Source of the DNA: UBA4742 sp963734965
Lineage (GTDB): Bacteria; Actinomycetota; Acidimicrobiia; Acidimicrobiales; Acidimicrobilacustridaceae
Assembly (NCBI GenBank): GCA_963734965.1
Contig: CAVTJK010000003.1
Coordinates: forward strand, 1,612,001-1,676,000
DNA: 64,000 nt
Direction of reading: 5' to 3'
In this document: in pieces, positions 8,952 through 17,209 of the stretch
Numbering within the stretch: position 1 is the first letter of the stretch
Layout: every line of letters begins with the position of its first letter
Position numbers and translations under genes: made by a program
The notes under the pieces: model-generated
Database searches by the model: none
The model's input: only the letters and a program-made list of their open reading frames with translations
Told to the model about the DNA's origin: nothing

Positions 8952-10072
8952 CGGTCCCTGGGCTCGAGGACCTCGGCCCGATCGACGGTCGACGGGTCCT
9001 GCTGCGCGCCGACTTCAACGTCCCCATCGAGGACGGTCGCATCACCGACGACCTGCGCATCCGGGCGGCCCTCCCCACCATCGAGTGGCTCCAGGGCCAG
9101 GGCGCGACGGTCACGGCCTGCACCCACCTGGGCCGGCCCAAGGGCGCGCCCGACCTCCGATACTCGGTCGAGCCGGTGCGCCAGCGGTTGGCCGAGTTGG
9201 CGCCGGGCGTCGAGCTGCTCGAGAACCTGCGGTTCGATCCGGGGGAGACGGCCAACGATCCGGCCTTCGTCCAGCAGCTGATCAAGGGCCAGGACGCCTA
9301 CGTCAACGACGCCTTCGGCGCGTCGCACCGCGCGCACGCGTCGATCGTCGGGCCGCCCCAGTTCCTGCCCAGCGCCGCCGGGCGGCTCCTCGAGCGCGAG
9401 GTCGAGGTGCTGCTGCCGCTGCGGGATGACCCGCGTCGGCCGTTCGTGGTCGTGCTGGGTGGGTCGAAGGTGAGCGACAAGCTCGGGGTGATCGGCGCGC
9501 TGCTCGACGTGGCCGATCGGTTGATCATCGGCGGCGGCATGTGCTTCACCTTCCTGGCCGCCCAGGGTCATCGCGTGGGATCCAGCCTGCTCGAGCCGGA
9601 CCAGATCGAAGCCTGCCAGCGGCTGCTCGAGTCCGGCGCGCCCATCACGGTCCCTCACGACATCACGGCCCTCGGGCCCGGCGGCCAGATCGGCGATCCG
9701 TCGGCGGGCGGGGAGGTGCGCCAGATGGGCGTCGAGATCCCCGACGGCTGGATGGGCCTCGACATCGGACCCGGTTCGGCGGCCGAGTTCACCGACCTGA
9801 TCGGCGCGGCGCGCACCGTGTTCTGGAACGGGCCGATGGGCGTGTTCGAGGATCCGCGGTTCGCCGCCGGAACGCGCACCGTGGCCGAGGCCATGGCCGA
9901 GTCGCGCGCCTTCACCGTCGTCGGCGGCGGCGACAGCGCGGCGGCGTTGGCCGCCTTCGATCTGCAGAGCGACGTCGATCACGTGTCCACCGGTGGGGGA
10001 GCGTCGCTCGAACTGCTCGAGCAGGGCGATCTCCCCGGCCTCGAAGCTCTGCGAGGAGCCCCCAATGCCTGA
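8948..10072 (+). CDS. pgk: Phosphoglycerate kinase
   Basis: Transfers phosphate from 1,3-bisphosphoglycerate to ADP in glycolysis. The 374-residue protein is slightly short for the family. It shows the N-lobe substrate motifs LLRADFNVPI and HLGRPKG, the hinge-region VVLGGSKVSDKLGVI, and the C-lobe nucleotide motifs FWNGPMGVFE and VVGGGDSAAAL. The GTG start at 8948 overlaps the gap TGA by four bases, indicating translational coupling; no ATG lies nearby in frame. It overlaps the start of tpiA by eight bases. Confidence 0.97.
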   Translation: MTVPGLEDLGPIDGRRVLLRADFNVPIEDGRITDDLRIRAALPTIEWLQGQGATVTACTHLGRPKGAPDLRYSVEPVRQRLAELAPGVELLENLRFDPGETANDPAFVQQLIKGQDAYVNDAFGASHRAHASIVGPPQFLPSAAGRLLEREVEVLLPLRDDPRRPFVVVLGGSKVSDKLGVIGALLDVADRLIIGGGMCFTFLAAQGHRVGSSLLEPDQIEACQRLLESGAPITVPHDITALGPGGQIGDPSAGGEVRQMGVEIPDGWMGLDIGPGSAAEFTDLIGAARTVFWNGPMGVFEDPRFAAGTRTVAEAMAESRAFTVVGGGDSAAALAAFDLQSDVDHVSTGGGASLELLEQGDLPGLEALRGAPNA

Positions 10073-10845
10073 CGAGCGTCAGCCGCTGATCAGCGGCAAC
10101 TGGAAGATGAACCTGAACCACTGGGACACGGTGGCCATGCTCGACAAGCTGCGGTACCTGGTGTCCGACGCCGACCTGGCCGAGGTCGAGGTGTCGGTTC
10201 ATCCGCCCTTCACCGACATCCGCAGCGCCCAGACCTTGCTCGAGTCCGAGAAGGTCGACATCGCTCTCGGCGCCCAGAACTGCCACTGGGAGGACAGCGG
10301 TGCCTACACCGGCGAGGTGTCCCCGGCCTTCCTCGCCAAGCTCAACGTCACGTACGTGATCGTCGGTCACTCCGAGCGGCGCGAGCTGTTCGGCGACACC
10401 GACGACTGGGTCAGCCTCAAGCTGCGCGCCGTGCTCAAGCACGCGCATGGTCCCGATCCTGTGCGTGGGCGAGACGCTCGAGGAGCGCGAGGCCGACTCG
10501 ACCGAGGCCAAGGTGACGGGCCAGGTGCGGGCCGGGCTCCAAGGGGTCAAGGCCGACCAGGTGGCCGGCCTGGTCATCGCCTACGAACCCATCTGGGCCA
10601 TCGGCACGGGCCGGACGGCCACGGCCGAGGACGCCCAGACCGTGTGCGCGTCGATCCGCGCCACGGTGGCCGATGTGGCCGGGGCCGACGCCGCCGCCGC
10701 GGTGCGCATCCAGTACGGCGGCTCGGTGAAGCCCGACAACGCCGCCGAGCTGATGGGCCAGGCCGACATCGACGGGGCGCTGGTCGGTGGCGCCAGTCTG
10801 GATCCCGACGTGTTCGCCCAGGTCGTGCGCTACCGACACGGCTAG
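10065..10845 (+). CDS. tpiA: Triosephosphate isomerase (one extra base)
   Basis: Interconverts dihydroxyacetone phosphate and glyceraldehyde-3-phosphate. The sequence has SGNWKMN (Asn12, Lys14), the catalytic His in VIVGHSERRELF, the catalytic Glu in AYEPIWAIGTG with loop 6, and the phosphate-binding YGGSVKPDNA. An extra base near 10444, in the stretch coding for LKHGMVPILCVGE, shifts the frame. Correcting it gives about 259 residues, the usual length. It is in the gap-pgk operon. An essential single-copy-type enzyme with one silent-looking indel is better explained by sequencing error than by decay. Confidence 0.95.
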
Positions 10846-10872
10846 CTTGGTCCCTCGCCCCCGACCCGGGAG

Positions 10873-12576
10873 ATGGGTGTGAGCCGACGCCAGGAGACCA
10901 CGCGCGTGTGGCTCCTGCTGGTTGTCGTCGGCACCCTCCTGGTCGGGGCCTGCTCGAGCTCGGGTTCGAGCGCGGGCGACAAGAAGCCGACCACGCAGTC
11001 GTCGTCGGCGCCCTCGGGATCGATCGTGGTCGGCGCCGATCAGACGTTCCAGTGCGCTGATTGGATCGACGCCTGTGCCACGTCGAGCTGGGGACGGTGG
11101 ACGCTCGAGGTCTCGACGATGCCGCGGGCCTTCGATCCGATCAAGCAGGACGGCGGCAGCTACACCTACGTGCCCAACGTGCTGTTGGCCGGCGCACCCA
11201 AGTTGGTCACGACGCCCAAGCAGATCGTCACGTACCGCATCAACCCCAAGGCGGTCTGGAGCGACGGGACGCCCATCACCTCGGCCGACTTCAAGTACAC
11301 CTGGGAGCAGATCGCGTTCGGTCCGAACATCTACGACCGCAGCGGCTACGCCAACATCGAGTCGATCGACGCGACCGATCCGCACACGGCAGTCGTCACC
11401 TTCGCCAGGGCGTACCCCGTGTGGCAGTCGCTGTTCGGCGGTCGGTACGGCCTGTTCCCGTCCCACATCCTGCAGGGCAAGGATCGGCACGCGCTGATGA
11501 AGGACGGCTACTCGTGGTCGGGCGGGCCGTGGGTCATGAAGTCGTGGGACAAGAGCGCGTCACTCGTGCTCGAGGCCAACCCCAAGTGGTACGGACCCGA
11601 CAAGCCCACCATCAAGCAGGTGACCTTCGAGTTCTTCGGTACGACGCCCTCTGAGTTCGAGGCGTTCAAGTCGGGCGAGGTGCTGGCCATCAGTCCTCAG
11701 CCCGAGCCCGATGTCGTCGCTCAGATCGCGACGGGACTGCCCGACACCAACTCGACCTACGACTCCGACACCGGCAGCTACGAGGCACTGTGGATGAACA
11801 ACGCCTCGGCCCCGCTCGACGACCCGGTCGTGCGCCGAGCCATCAGCTACGCCATCGACCGTCCGCTGATCGTGCGGCGGCTGTTCGGCAAGGTGGGGAT
11901 GAACCGACCGCTGCAGGTGCTCAACGCGCCGATCGTGGCCTCGTTCTCGGACACCCAGGCCTTCAGCCAGTACGACCACGACCTGGACAAGGCCAACTCG
12001 CTGCTCACCGGCGACGGGTGGGTCAAGGACGCCAACGGCATCTACGCCAAGAACGGCAACGAGCTGGTCCTGGCGCTGACCACGACCGAGAACGACGCCC
12101 GCCGCCAGATGACCGAGCTCATCGTGCAGCAGTCGCTGACCGCCATCGGGATCAAGACGACGGTCACCAACCAGTCGAGCAACGACCTGTTCGCCACGAC
12201 CCTGCCCAACGGCGCCTTCCAACTGGCCATCTACACGCAGGATCTCACGAGCCTCGATCCTGGCCGCTGCTTCGAGTTCTGCACGTCGAGCATCCCGAGC
12301 GGCGCCAACAACCTGGTCGGGCAGAACTACACCCGCACGAGCGTGGCCCCGCTCGACAGCGCCCTCCAGACGGTCGACAACAGCCTCGACGACAAGTTCC
12401 GGACCCAGTCCAACAAGCAGGCCGACCGCCTCACGGCCCAGAACGCCGTGAGCCTGCCGCTGGACCAGCTCGTGAACCTCGGGCTCTGGAGCAAGAAGAT
12501 CGACGGACCCGTGTCCTACAACGCCTTGCTGGGCCTGTTCTGGAACATGCAGGACTGGACCCTGAAGTCGTCCTGA
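10873..12576 (+). CDS. Family 5 peptide/solute-binding lipoprotein
   Basis: An extracellular solute-binding protein of the DppA/OppA type, 567 residues. The lipoprotein signal peptide is VWLLLVVVGTLLVGAC, with the lipobox Cys near residue 30, followed by a Ser/Gly-rich linker. The mature domain has the family 5 pattern YRINPKAVWSDGTPITSADF and the later VRRAISYAIDRPLIV. No ABC permease or ATPase gene is adjacent, so it may serve a transporter encoded elsewhere. It lies 27 bases after tpiA and before secG, an unusual insertion into this housekeeping block. The start could be ATG 10873 or GTG 10879. Confidence 0.85.
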   Translation: MGVSRRQETTRVWLLLVVVGTLLVGACSSSGSSAGDKKPTTQSSSAPSGSIVVGADQTFQCADWIDACATSSWGRWTLEVSTMPRAFDPIKQDGGSYTYVPNVLLAGAPKLVTTPKQIVTYRINPKAVWSDGTPITSADFKYTWEQIAFGPNIYDRSGYANIESIDATDPHTAVVTFARAYPVWQSLFGGRYGLFPSHILQGKDRHALMKDGYSWSGGPWVMKSWDKSASLVLEANPKWYGPDKPTIKQVTFEFFGTTPSEFEAFKSGEVLAISPQPEPDVVAQIATGLPDTNSTYDSDTGSYEALWMNNASAPLDDPVVRRAISYAIDRPLIVRRLFGKVGMNRPLQVLNAPIVASFSDTQAFSQYDHDLDKANSLLTGDGWVKDANGIYAKNGNELVLALTTTENDARRQMTELIVQQSLTAIGIKTTVTNQSSNDLFATTLPNGAFQLAIYTQDLTSLDPGRCFEFCTSSIPSGANNLVGQNYTRTSVAPLDSALQTVDNSLDDKFRTQSNKQADRLTAQNAVSLPLDQLVNLGLWSKKIDGPVSYNALLGLFWNMQDWTLKSS

Positions 12577-12639
12577 GGGGGTCGGGCTGGTAGTCTCGAC
12601 CGGTTCGCGTCCGCCGGTTCCAGTCCTCCGGGAGCAGCT

Positions 12640-12870
12640 GTGCTCATCTTCGTCCTCACCGTGCACGTGGCCGTGTGCGGCTCGCTGATCTTCCTGGTGC
12701 TGCTGCACAGCGGCAAGGGCGGCGGGCTGTCGGACATGTTCGGTGGGGGACTGGGCGCCTCGGCGGCCGGCTCGACGGTCGTCGAGAAGAACCTCGACCG
12801 GCTCACGCTGATCGCGGCGCTGCTCTTCACGATCACGTCGATCTCACTCGCCTTCTTGATGGACAAGTGA
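12640..12870 (+). CDS. secG: Preprotein translocase subunit SecG
   Basis: A 76-residue small membrane subunit of the SecYEG channel. It shows the expected architecture: one membrane helix at residues 2-22 (LIFVLTVHVAVCGSLIFLVL), the conserved cytosolic Gly-rich loop HSGKGGGLSDMFGGG, and a second helix (TLIAALLFTITSISLAFL). The start is GTG 12640 with GGGAG upstream. The position downstream of tpiA is the standard actinobacterial order. Confidence 0.93.
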   Translation: MLIFVLTVHVAVCGSLIFLVLLHSGKGGGLSDMFGGGLGASAAGSTVVEKNLDRLTLIAALLFTITSISLAFLMDK

Positions 12871-12874
12871 CGGC

Positions 12875-12893
12875 CGCAGGTCACTGACCTGCG
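12875..12893. terminator. Bidirectional terminator-like hairpin
   Basis: A perfect inverted repeat, CGCAGGTCA-C-TGACCTGCG, fills the 26-base gap between the convergent secG and cupin genes. It begins five bases after the secG stop. There is no T-run on either side, as is common for high-GC actinobacterial terminators. Confidence 0.6.
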
Positions 12894-12896
12894 ACT

Positions 12897-13389
12897 TCAG
12901 CCGACCTCGAGGGTGTCGAACGGCGGCGGTCCGAGGAGCTCGATGCCGCCGTTCTCTTTCGCCGACGCCTGCACGCGTGCGATGTCCACCTTGGTCGGAC
13001 GTGTCGTCGGTCGCCGGCTCGCTGGCGCCGCGGTAGAACTCCTGGCCGATGCCGGGCGTCTTCAGGGTGAGCAGCCGGGCCTGGTCGGAGACGACGAGGA
13101 AGGCGTGCGCGACACCCCTCGGCACGAACGACATGCCGCCGGTGCCGACTCGACTCTCTTGGCCGTCGACGTTGACGACGATCTCGCCCTCGAGCACGTA
13201 GATCGTCTCATCGGATTCGGGGTGGCGATGCAGTGGGGTGGTCTTGCCCTTCGACAGGGCGTCTTCGAACAGGAAGAACGCGCCGTCGGTTTCTTCGGCC
13301 ATGAGCTTCCACGTGTGCAGGCCCCCTCCGAGGAACGCCTGCTTGTCGCCTTCGCCGTTGGCTCGGATGATCGGAACTGGTGCGCCCAT
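12897..13389 (-). CDS. Cupin-domain protein (one indel near the C-terminus)
   Basis: A small single-domain cupin. The metal-binding motif 1 is PLHRHPESDETIYVLEGE and motif 2 is MSFVPRGVAHAFLV, so a mononuclear metal site is likely; the reaction is unknown. The start is taken as ATG 13389 (MGAPVPIIRANGEGD); upstream ATGs at 13428-13437 would place the operator-like palindrome inside the gene. Near 12998 an indel shifts the frame; corrected, the protein ends KENGGIELLGPPPFDTLEVG at 12897. It is divergent from a TetR gene, which is likely its regulator. Confidence 0.8.
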
Positions 13390-13414
13390 CTGGAATCGCC
13401 TACTCTCCGGTTCG

Positions 13415-13430
13415 TGGGACTCATGTCCCA
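13415..13430. promoter_or_regulatory. Candidate TetR operator, cupin/tetR divergent region
   Basis: TGGGAC-TCAT-GTCCCA is a perfect six-base inverted repeat. It lies in the 62-base gap between the divergent cupin (start 13389) and TetR (start 13452) genes. A looser repeat, ATGGG-n9-CCCAT, follows at the tetR start. Position and symmetry fit autoregulation; function is inferred. Confidence 0.45.
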
Positions 13431-13451
13431 TGACCAACGTACGGTACCATC

Positions 13452-14076
13452 ATGGGCATGTCAATCCCATATGAGCTCAACGGCCGCATCGACCAGAAGC
13501 GACGCACCCGCGACGCACTCGTCGCCGCCGCCCGCGAGCTCGTGGCCAACGGCGAGACACCCACGGTCGAAGCGGCCGCAGAAGCGGCGTCGATCTCTCG
13601 CACCACCGCCTACCGGTACTTCCCGAATCGACGTGCCCTCTTGGTCGCGGCCCACCCGGAGACGGGTGCCGTGTCCCTGCTCCCCGACAACGCCCCCGAC
13701 GACGTGGCGGCTCGACTCGACCTGGTCGATCGATCGGTTCACGCGCTCGAACGTCGAGAACGAGCCGCAACAACGCACGATGCTACGACTGTCGCTCGAA
13801 GCCGACCCGGTCGAGCGGGCCCGACTGCCGTTGCGGCAAGGACGGGCGATCAAGTGGATCGAGGAAGCGCTGGCGCCGCTCCGCCCCGAGATGTCCGACG
13901 ACGCGGTTCACCGCCTCGCCATCGCGATACGAAGCGCGACCGGGATCGAAGCGCTGGCATGGCTGACCGATGTCGCCGGACTCTCGCGCCCGGAAGCCAG
14001 GAAGCTGATGCGGTGGTCCGCCCAGGCGATGCTGCAGTCGGCGTTGGCCGAGGTCGATGGCGCAAAGGACGAGTAG
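13452..14076 (+). CDS. TetR/AcrR family regulator (one indel)
   Basis: A DNA-binding repressor-type protein of about 207 residues after correction. The N-terminal HTH is TPTVEAAAEAASISRTTAYR followed by YFPNRRALLVAAHP, the classic TetR recognition helix and YFxxK-like turn. An extra base near 13751 splits it. The second part (ENEPQQRTMLRLSLEADP to SALAEVDGAKDE) is an all-helical ligand-binding domain. It is divergent from the cupin gene across a palindromic operator. A TACCAT box directly before ATG 13452 suggests a leaderless message. The ligand is unknown. Confidence 0.82.
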
Positions 14077-14114
14077 GCAACGGGGCGTCGAGAGGACCCG
14101 CTCGTTCTCCGGCC

Positions 14115-14147
14115 GACGGGGCCTCCGCGCCCTCCGAAGGCCCCGTC
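14115..14147 (+). terminator. Terminator-like stem-loop after tetR
   Basis: GACGGGGCCT (14115-14124) and AGGCCCCGTC (14138-14147) form a perfect ten-pair GC-rich stem with a 13-base loop, 39 bases after the tetR stop. There is no T-tract. Confidence 0.55.
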
Positions 14148-14160
14148 GTCGCCGCCCAGT

Positions 14161-14342
14161 GTCACTGTGACCGTGGCACCGCCGCCGGCTCCGATTTCGA
14201 AGCGATGACGAGTCCCGTTCCCGTCATCTGGCCGACTCCCCGGTGGGAGCCCGACGCTGCCCGGTCGGGGAGGACGGTACGGGTGCACCGCCCAGGTGCG
14301 TCAAGGCCGCAACCTGGGGGTGCGCTATGTGACCTCGGTCAC
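14161..14342. promoter_or_regulatory. Two GTGAC/GTCAC palindromes upstream of a small HTH gene
   Basis: The 346-base stretch 14077-14422 holds no gene. Besides the terminator it contains GTCAC-T-GTGAC at 14161-14171 and GTGACC-TC-GGTCAC at 14329-14342, two perfect palindromes sharing the same half-site. The second lies 80 bases before the next gene. They look like paired binding sites for one dimeric regulator, possibly the downstream HTH protein; this is inference. Confidence 0.35.
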
Positions 14343-14422
14343 GGCTCTGGAGCGGCGGCGAGCCCCTCGGCTCGGGCCCCGGCCGCCTTGTCCCAGGGTG
14401 CTCGCTTCAGTACCGTGCCCGG

Positions 14423-14824
14423 ATGCCGGAACTGCTCGTGTCGCTCGCCGCGACGCTCGAAGACCGACTTCGGGACCTGGAAGAACCGATGGCCAATGTC
14501 TTGCAGCGCGCCATTGACGTTCAGGCGCTCGGGGCGAACGGGGACGTCGACGCCGTGCTCGACTACCTGCTCGACGAGTCGGAAGAGAGCACGTCATCCG
14601 ACGCCTCGACGTGCTATCGCACCAACTTGGCCACCGCGATCGACCGGTACGAGGTGACGATGCGCCAGTTTCGAACCGAGTTCATCGCCTGCCTGGTCGA
14701 CACGAGAGGGATGTCGCTGACCGCCGCGGCCAAGACGTTGGGCATCACCCGCCAAGCGGCGACCCGCCTCTACGAGGATGCGCCGAGTCGGACGGGCCGT
14801 CGCGAGCTGGTCACCCCGACCTGA
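14423..14824 (+). CDS. Small helix-turn-helix-like protein, family not recognised
   Basis: A 133-residue, mostly helical acidic-to-neutral protein. The C-terminal part LTAAAKTLGITRQAATRLYE has the spacing of a helix-turn-helix (AxxLGITRQAATRL), so DNA binding is likely. The N-terminal half (LLVSLAATLEDRLRDLEEPM) may dimerise. It stands alone between tetR and a lipoprotein gene, with palindromes upstream. I do not recognise a named family. Confidence 0.65.
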   Translation: MPELLVSLAATLEDRLRDLEEPMANVLQRAIDVQALGANGDVDAVLDYLLDESEESTSSDASTCYRTNLATAIDRYEVTMRQFRTEFIACLVDTRGMSLTAAAKTLGITRQAATRLYEDAPSRTGRRELVTPT

Positions 14825-14959
14825 CACCCCGAAGGTAGGCCCTCGAGCGGCACCGCGCGTTCATGAGGCCGCGATCGGACCGGCGTCAGGCCCCACCGAA
14901 GGGGGTCGGCGGCAAGAGGTCGGTGAGGGCCCAGGAGGCAGGAAGAGGGTCACACCGCC

Positions 14960-14988
14960 TTGATCGAGGGCGGCGTCGCGCCGATAAG
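14960..14988 (+). promoter_or_regulatory. Promoter of the second solute-binding lipoprotein
   Basis: TTGATC (14960-14965) and GATAAG (14983-14988) are spaced by exactly 17 bases. The predicted transcription start, about 14995, coincides with an in-frame GTG, so the message would be leaderless. Confidence 0.5.
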
Positions 14989-14994
14989 ACGTGG

Positions 14995-16731
14995 GTGACA
15001 CTGCCGATGCGCCGCACCGCGGCGATCCTCACCATCGCGGCCCTGGTTGTGGCTGGTTGTTCGAGCGGGTCGAAGGACAAGACGGTGGCGGTGCCTCATG
15101 CTGGGGGAACCCTGCGGCTGGCCGTGGTCGGCCTCGACAGCCTCGATCCGGGCACGTTGGTCCCCACCAACCAGGCCGACATCGTGGCGGTGAACCTGCT
15201 GGCCCGGGGACTGACCGCGATCGAACCGGCGCACAACCGGGTGGTGCCGGCGCTGGCGACGAAGTGGTCGAGCAACGCCCCCGCCGCATCGACGACGACC
15301 AGTGCCAAGTCGGCGACCTCGAGCACGGGCGGCGCCGCGAGCCCGGCCGGCCCGGCGGTGGTCGGGACCACTTGGACCTTCACCCTGGATCCGGCCGCTC
15401 GGTTCTCGGATGGGAGTGCGGTCACGCCGGCGTCGGTGATCTCGTCGCTGACCGCTGTGGCCAGGGGCGGGAACACCACCCTGGCCGGGGCCCGCCTCGA
15501 CGTCATCAAGGGCTACGCCGAGCTCGTCGCCGGACGGACCAAGACGCTGTCGGGCCTGCGGGCCGGGTCCGGGACCGTCGAGATCACCACGACCGCGCCC
15601 GACGCCGAGTTGCCGATGCTGTTGGGCTCGCCCGTCTATGCCGTGGTCAAGGGGGGCTCCTCCAAATCCTCGTCGCCCACGACCTCGACGAGCGCGGCAG
15701 CGGCGCCCTCGACCTCCGCCGGCGCCTCGTCGACCACGACCAAGCCGGCCAAGCTGGCGGCGCCGATCGGGTCGGGACCGTTCATGCTCAAATCCGATGA
15801 CGGCACCACGCTTCGCCTGATCCGCACCTCGACCTCGACGGCCGAGCTCGACGAAGTCGATCTGATCCGCAAGGCGACCACGGCTGACGCCATCGGCGCC
15901 GTGAAGGCGGGCCGAGCCGATTGGGCCGAAGCCCCTCCTGCTGACTCAGCGACGCTCGTCGGGGGTGGCATCGCCACGGTGGTGCGGAGCCCCCTGGGCG
16001 CCGAGGAGTTCTTCGGCATGAACCTGGCCAGCCCGACCTTCGCCAACCCGGCGCTGCGGCAGGCCATCGTCAAGTCGATCGATCCGAAGAGCATCGTCAA
16101 CCAGGCGCTGCCCGGCCTCGAGGTGAGCGCCGGCGTGGTCCCCAACGGGGTGCCGGGCGCGGTGGCCGATCCGTGCGGCGCCACCTGCACCTTCGACCCG
16201 GCCGCGGCCAAGGCTCTGTTGGCGCAGGCCTATCCCACCGGAGGGATCCCGCAGGTCGAGATCGACACCGACAACGATCCCGCCGACATCACCCTGGCCA
16301 ACACGGTCGCCTTCCAACTGGGCACCGTCGGCATCCCGATCCTGGTCAAGACGTTCACGTTTGCCGAGTACCAGACGTTCATCACGTCGGGCCGCCAGCA
16401 GCTGTTCCGGACGGGTTGGGTCGGGTTGTCGCCGTCGGCCGGCGCCTACCTCGGACCGCTGTTCCGGTCGAACTCGCTCGACAACTCCACGGCGTTCAAG
16501 TCGGCCGCCGTCGACGCCGGTCTGGCGGCGGCCCAGGGCACGGCCAGCGACACCAAGCGGCTCGCCGACTACGAGGCCTTGCAGACCCAGATCATGGGCC
16601 AGGTGCCGATCGTGCCGTTGGCGTCGTTCAACCAGGTCGTGGCCCTTTCGAAGCGGGTGCAGCACTACGCCGCCCGCCTCGACGGCACCTTCGACGTCGA
16701 CCGCGTCGAGGTGCAGGGGGCGGCCGGCTAG
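14995..16731 (+). CDS. Family 5-like solute-binding lipoprotein
   Basis: A divergent extracellular solute-binding protein of about 578 residues. The lipoprotein signal is MRRTAAILTIAALVVAGC. The mature protein starts with HAGGTLRLAVVGLDSLDP, typical of SBP family 5, and later has FFGMNLASPTFANPALRQAI. Two Ser/Thr/Ala-rich low-complexity inserts interrupt the domain (around 15280-15350 and 15660-15760), which is unusual. No permease genes are nearby. The start is placed at GTG 14995 because of the promoter spacing; ATG 15007 is the alternative. Confidence 0.8.
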   Translation: MTLPMRRTAAILTIAALVVAGCSSGSKDKTVAVPHAGGTLRLAVVGLDSLDPGTLVPTNQADIVAVNLLARGLTAIEPAHNRVVPALATKWSSNAPAASTTTSAKSATSSTGGAASPAGPAVVGTTWTFTLDPAARFSDGSAVTPASVISSLTAVARGGNTTLAGARLDVIKGYAELVAGRTKTLSGLRAGSGTVEITTTAPDAELPMLLGSPVYAVVKGGSSKSSSPTTSTSAAAAPSTSAGASSTTTKPAKLAAPIGSGPFMLKSDDGTTLRLIRTSTSTAELDEVDLIRKATTADAIGAVKAGRADWAEAPPADSATLVGGGIATVVRSPLGAEEFFGMNLASPTFANPALRQAIVKSIDPKSIVNQALPGLEVSAGVVPNGVPGAVADPCGATCTFDPAAAKALLAQAYPTGGIPQVEIDTDNDPADITLANTVAFQLGTVGIPILVKTFTFAEYQTFITSGRQQLFRTGWVGLSPSAGAYLGPLFRSNSLDNSTAFKSAAVDAGLAAAQGTASDTKRLADYEALQTQIMGQVPIVPLASFNQVVALSKRVQHYAARLDGTFDVDRVEVQGAAG

Positions 16732-16754
16732 CGGATCGACGGACAGCTACGGGG

Positions 16755-16784
16755 TTCGGAAGGGGTACCCGGTCGCGCTAGGGT
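16755..16784 (+). promoter_or_regulatory. Possible tRNA-Leu promoter
   Basis: TTCGGA (16755-16760) and TAGGGT (16779-16784), separated by 18 bases, lie 43 bases upstream of the tRNA. The match to consensus is only moderate. Confidence 0.3.
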
Positions 16785-16827
16785 TGCTCTTCGCACCAGG
16801 GGACCGGGAGGCCCCAGGGCAAGCCAC

Positions 16828-16911
16828 GTCGGAGTGGCGGAATAGGCAGACGCGCCAGCTTGAGGGGCTGGTGCCCGCAAGGGCGTGGGGGTTCAAGTCC
16901 CCCCTCCGACA
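16828..16911 (+). tRNA. tRNA-Leu (GAG)
   Basis: The 84-base gene starts GTCGGAG, which pairs with CTCCGAC at the 3' end, followed by an A discriminator and no encoded CCA. The anticodon arm is CCAGC-TTGAGGG-GCTGG, with anticodon GAG at 16862-16864. The long variable arm (TGCCCGCAAGGGCG) is typical of class II leucine tRNAs, and the T arm GGGGGTTCAAGTCCCCC is intact. It reads CUC/CUU codons. Confidence 0.95.
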
Positions 16912-17209
16912 CGACAAAGACGCTGCTCATGGGCCCCGGACCCGTCTACCGCGGCTATTGCAAACGGAACTGCTCACGGCCGAGCACCGAGGCCACGGAT
17001 TCGGCCGCCTCGGTCTGCATGGAGTCAGATGGCCTCGGCCCCTGACTCGATGTCCGCCCGGGGATCGTCTTCATCACGAAGGTCTGGCGTCTCACAGGAC
17101 TAGGGCTCACGCACCTGCGAGGAAGCGATGGGGACGCTTGCACCGTCGGTCACGATGTCGAGCCGGGTCGAGCGATGCGTGTGAGCGAGTCAGTCGCGTC
17201 GACGTGAAC
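16912..17209. other. Gene-free interval after tRNA-Leu
   Basis: There are 298 bases between the tRNA and the convergent VOC gene. I see no convincing coding frame, no integrase-type remnant, and no duplicated tRNA 3' end that would mark an integrated element. Confidence 0.5.

Noticed and set aside
16828..17209. Integration site for a mobile element at tRNA-Leu
   Set aside because: No integrase, no repeated tRNA 3' end and no composition shift were found downstream.
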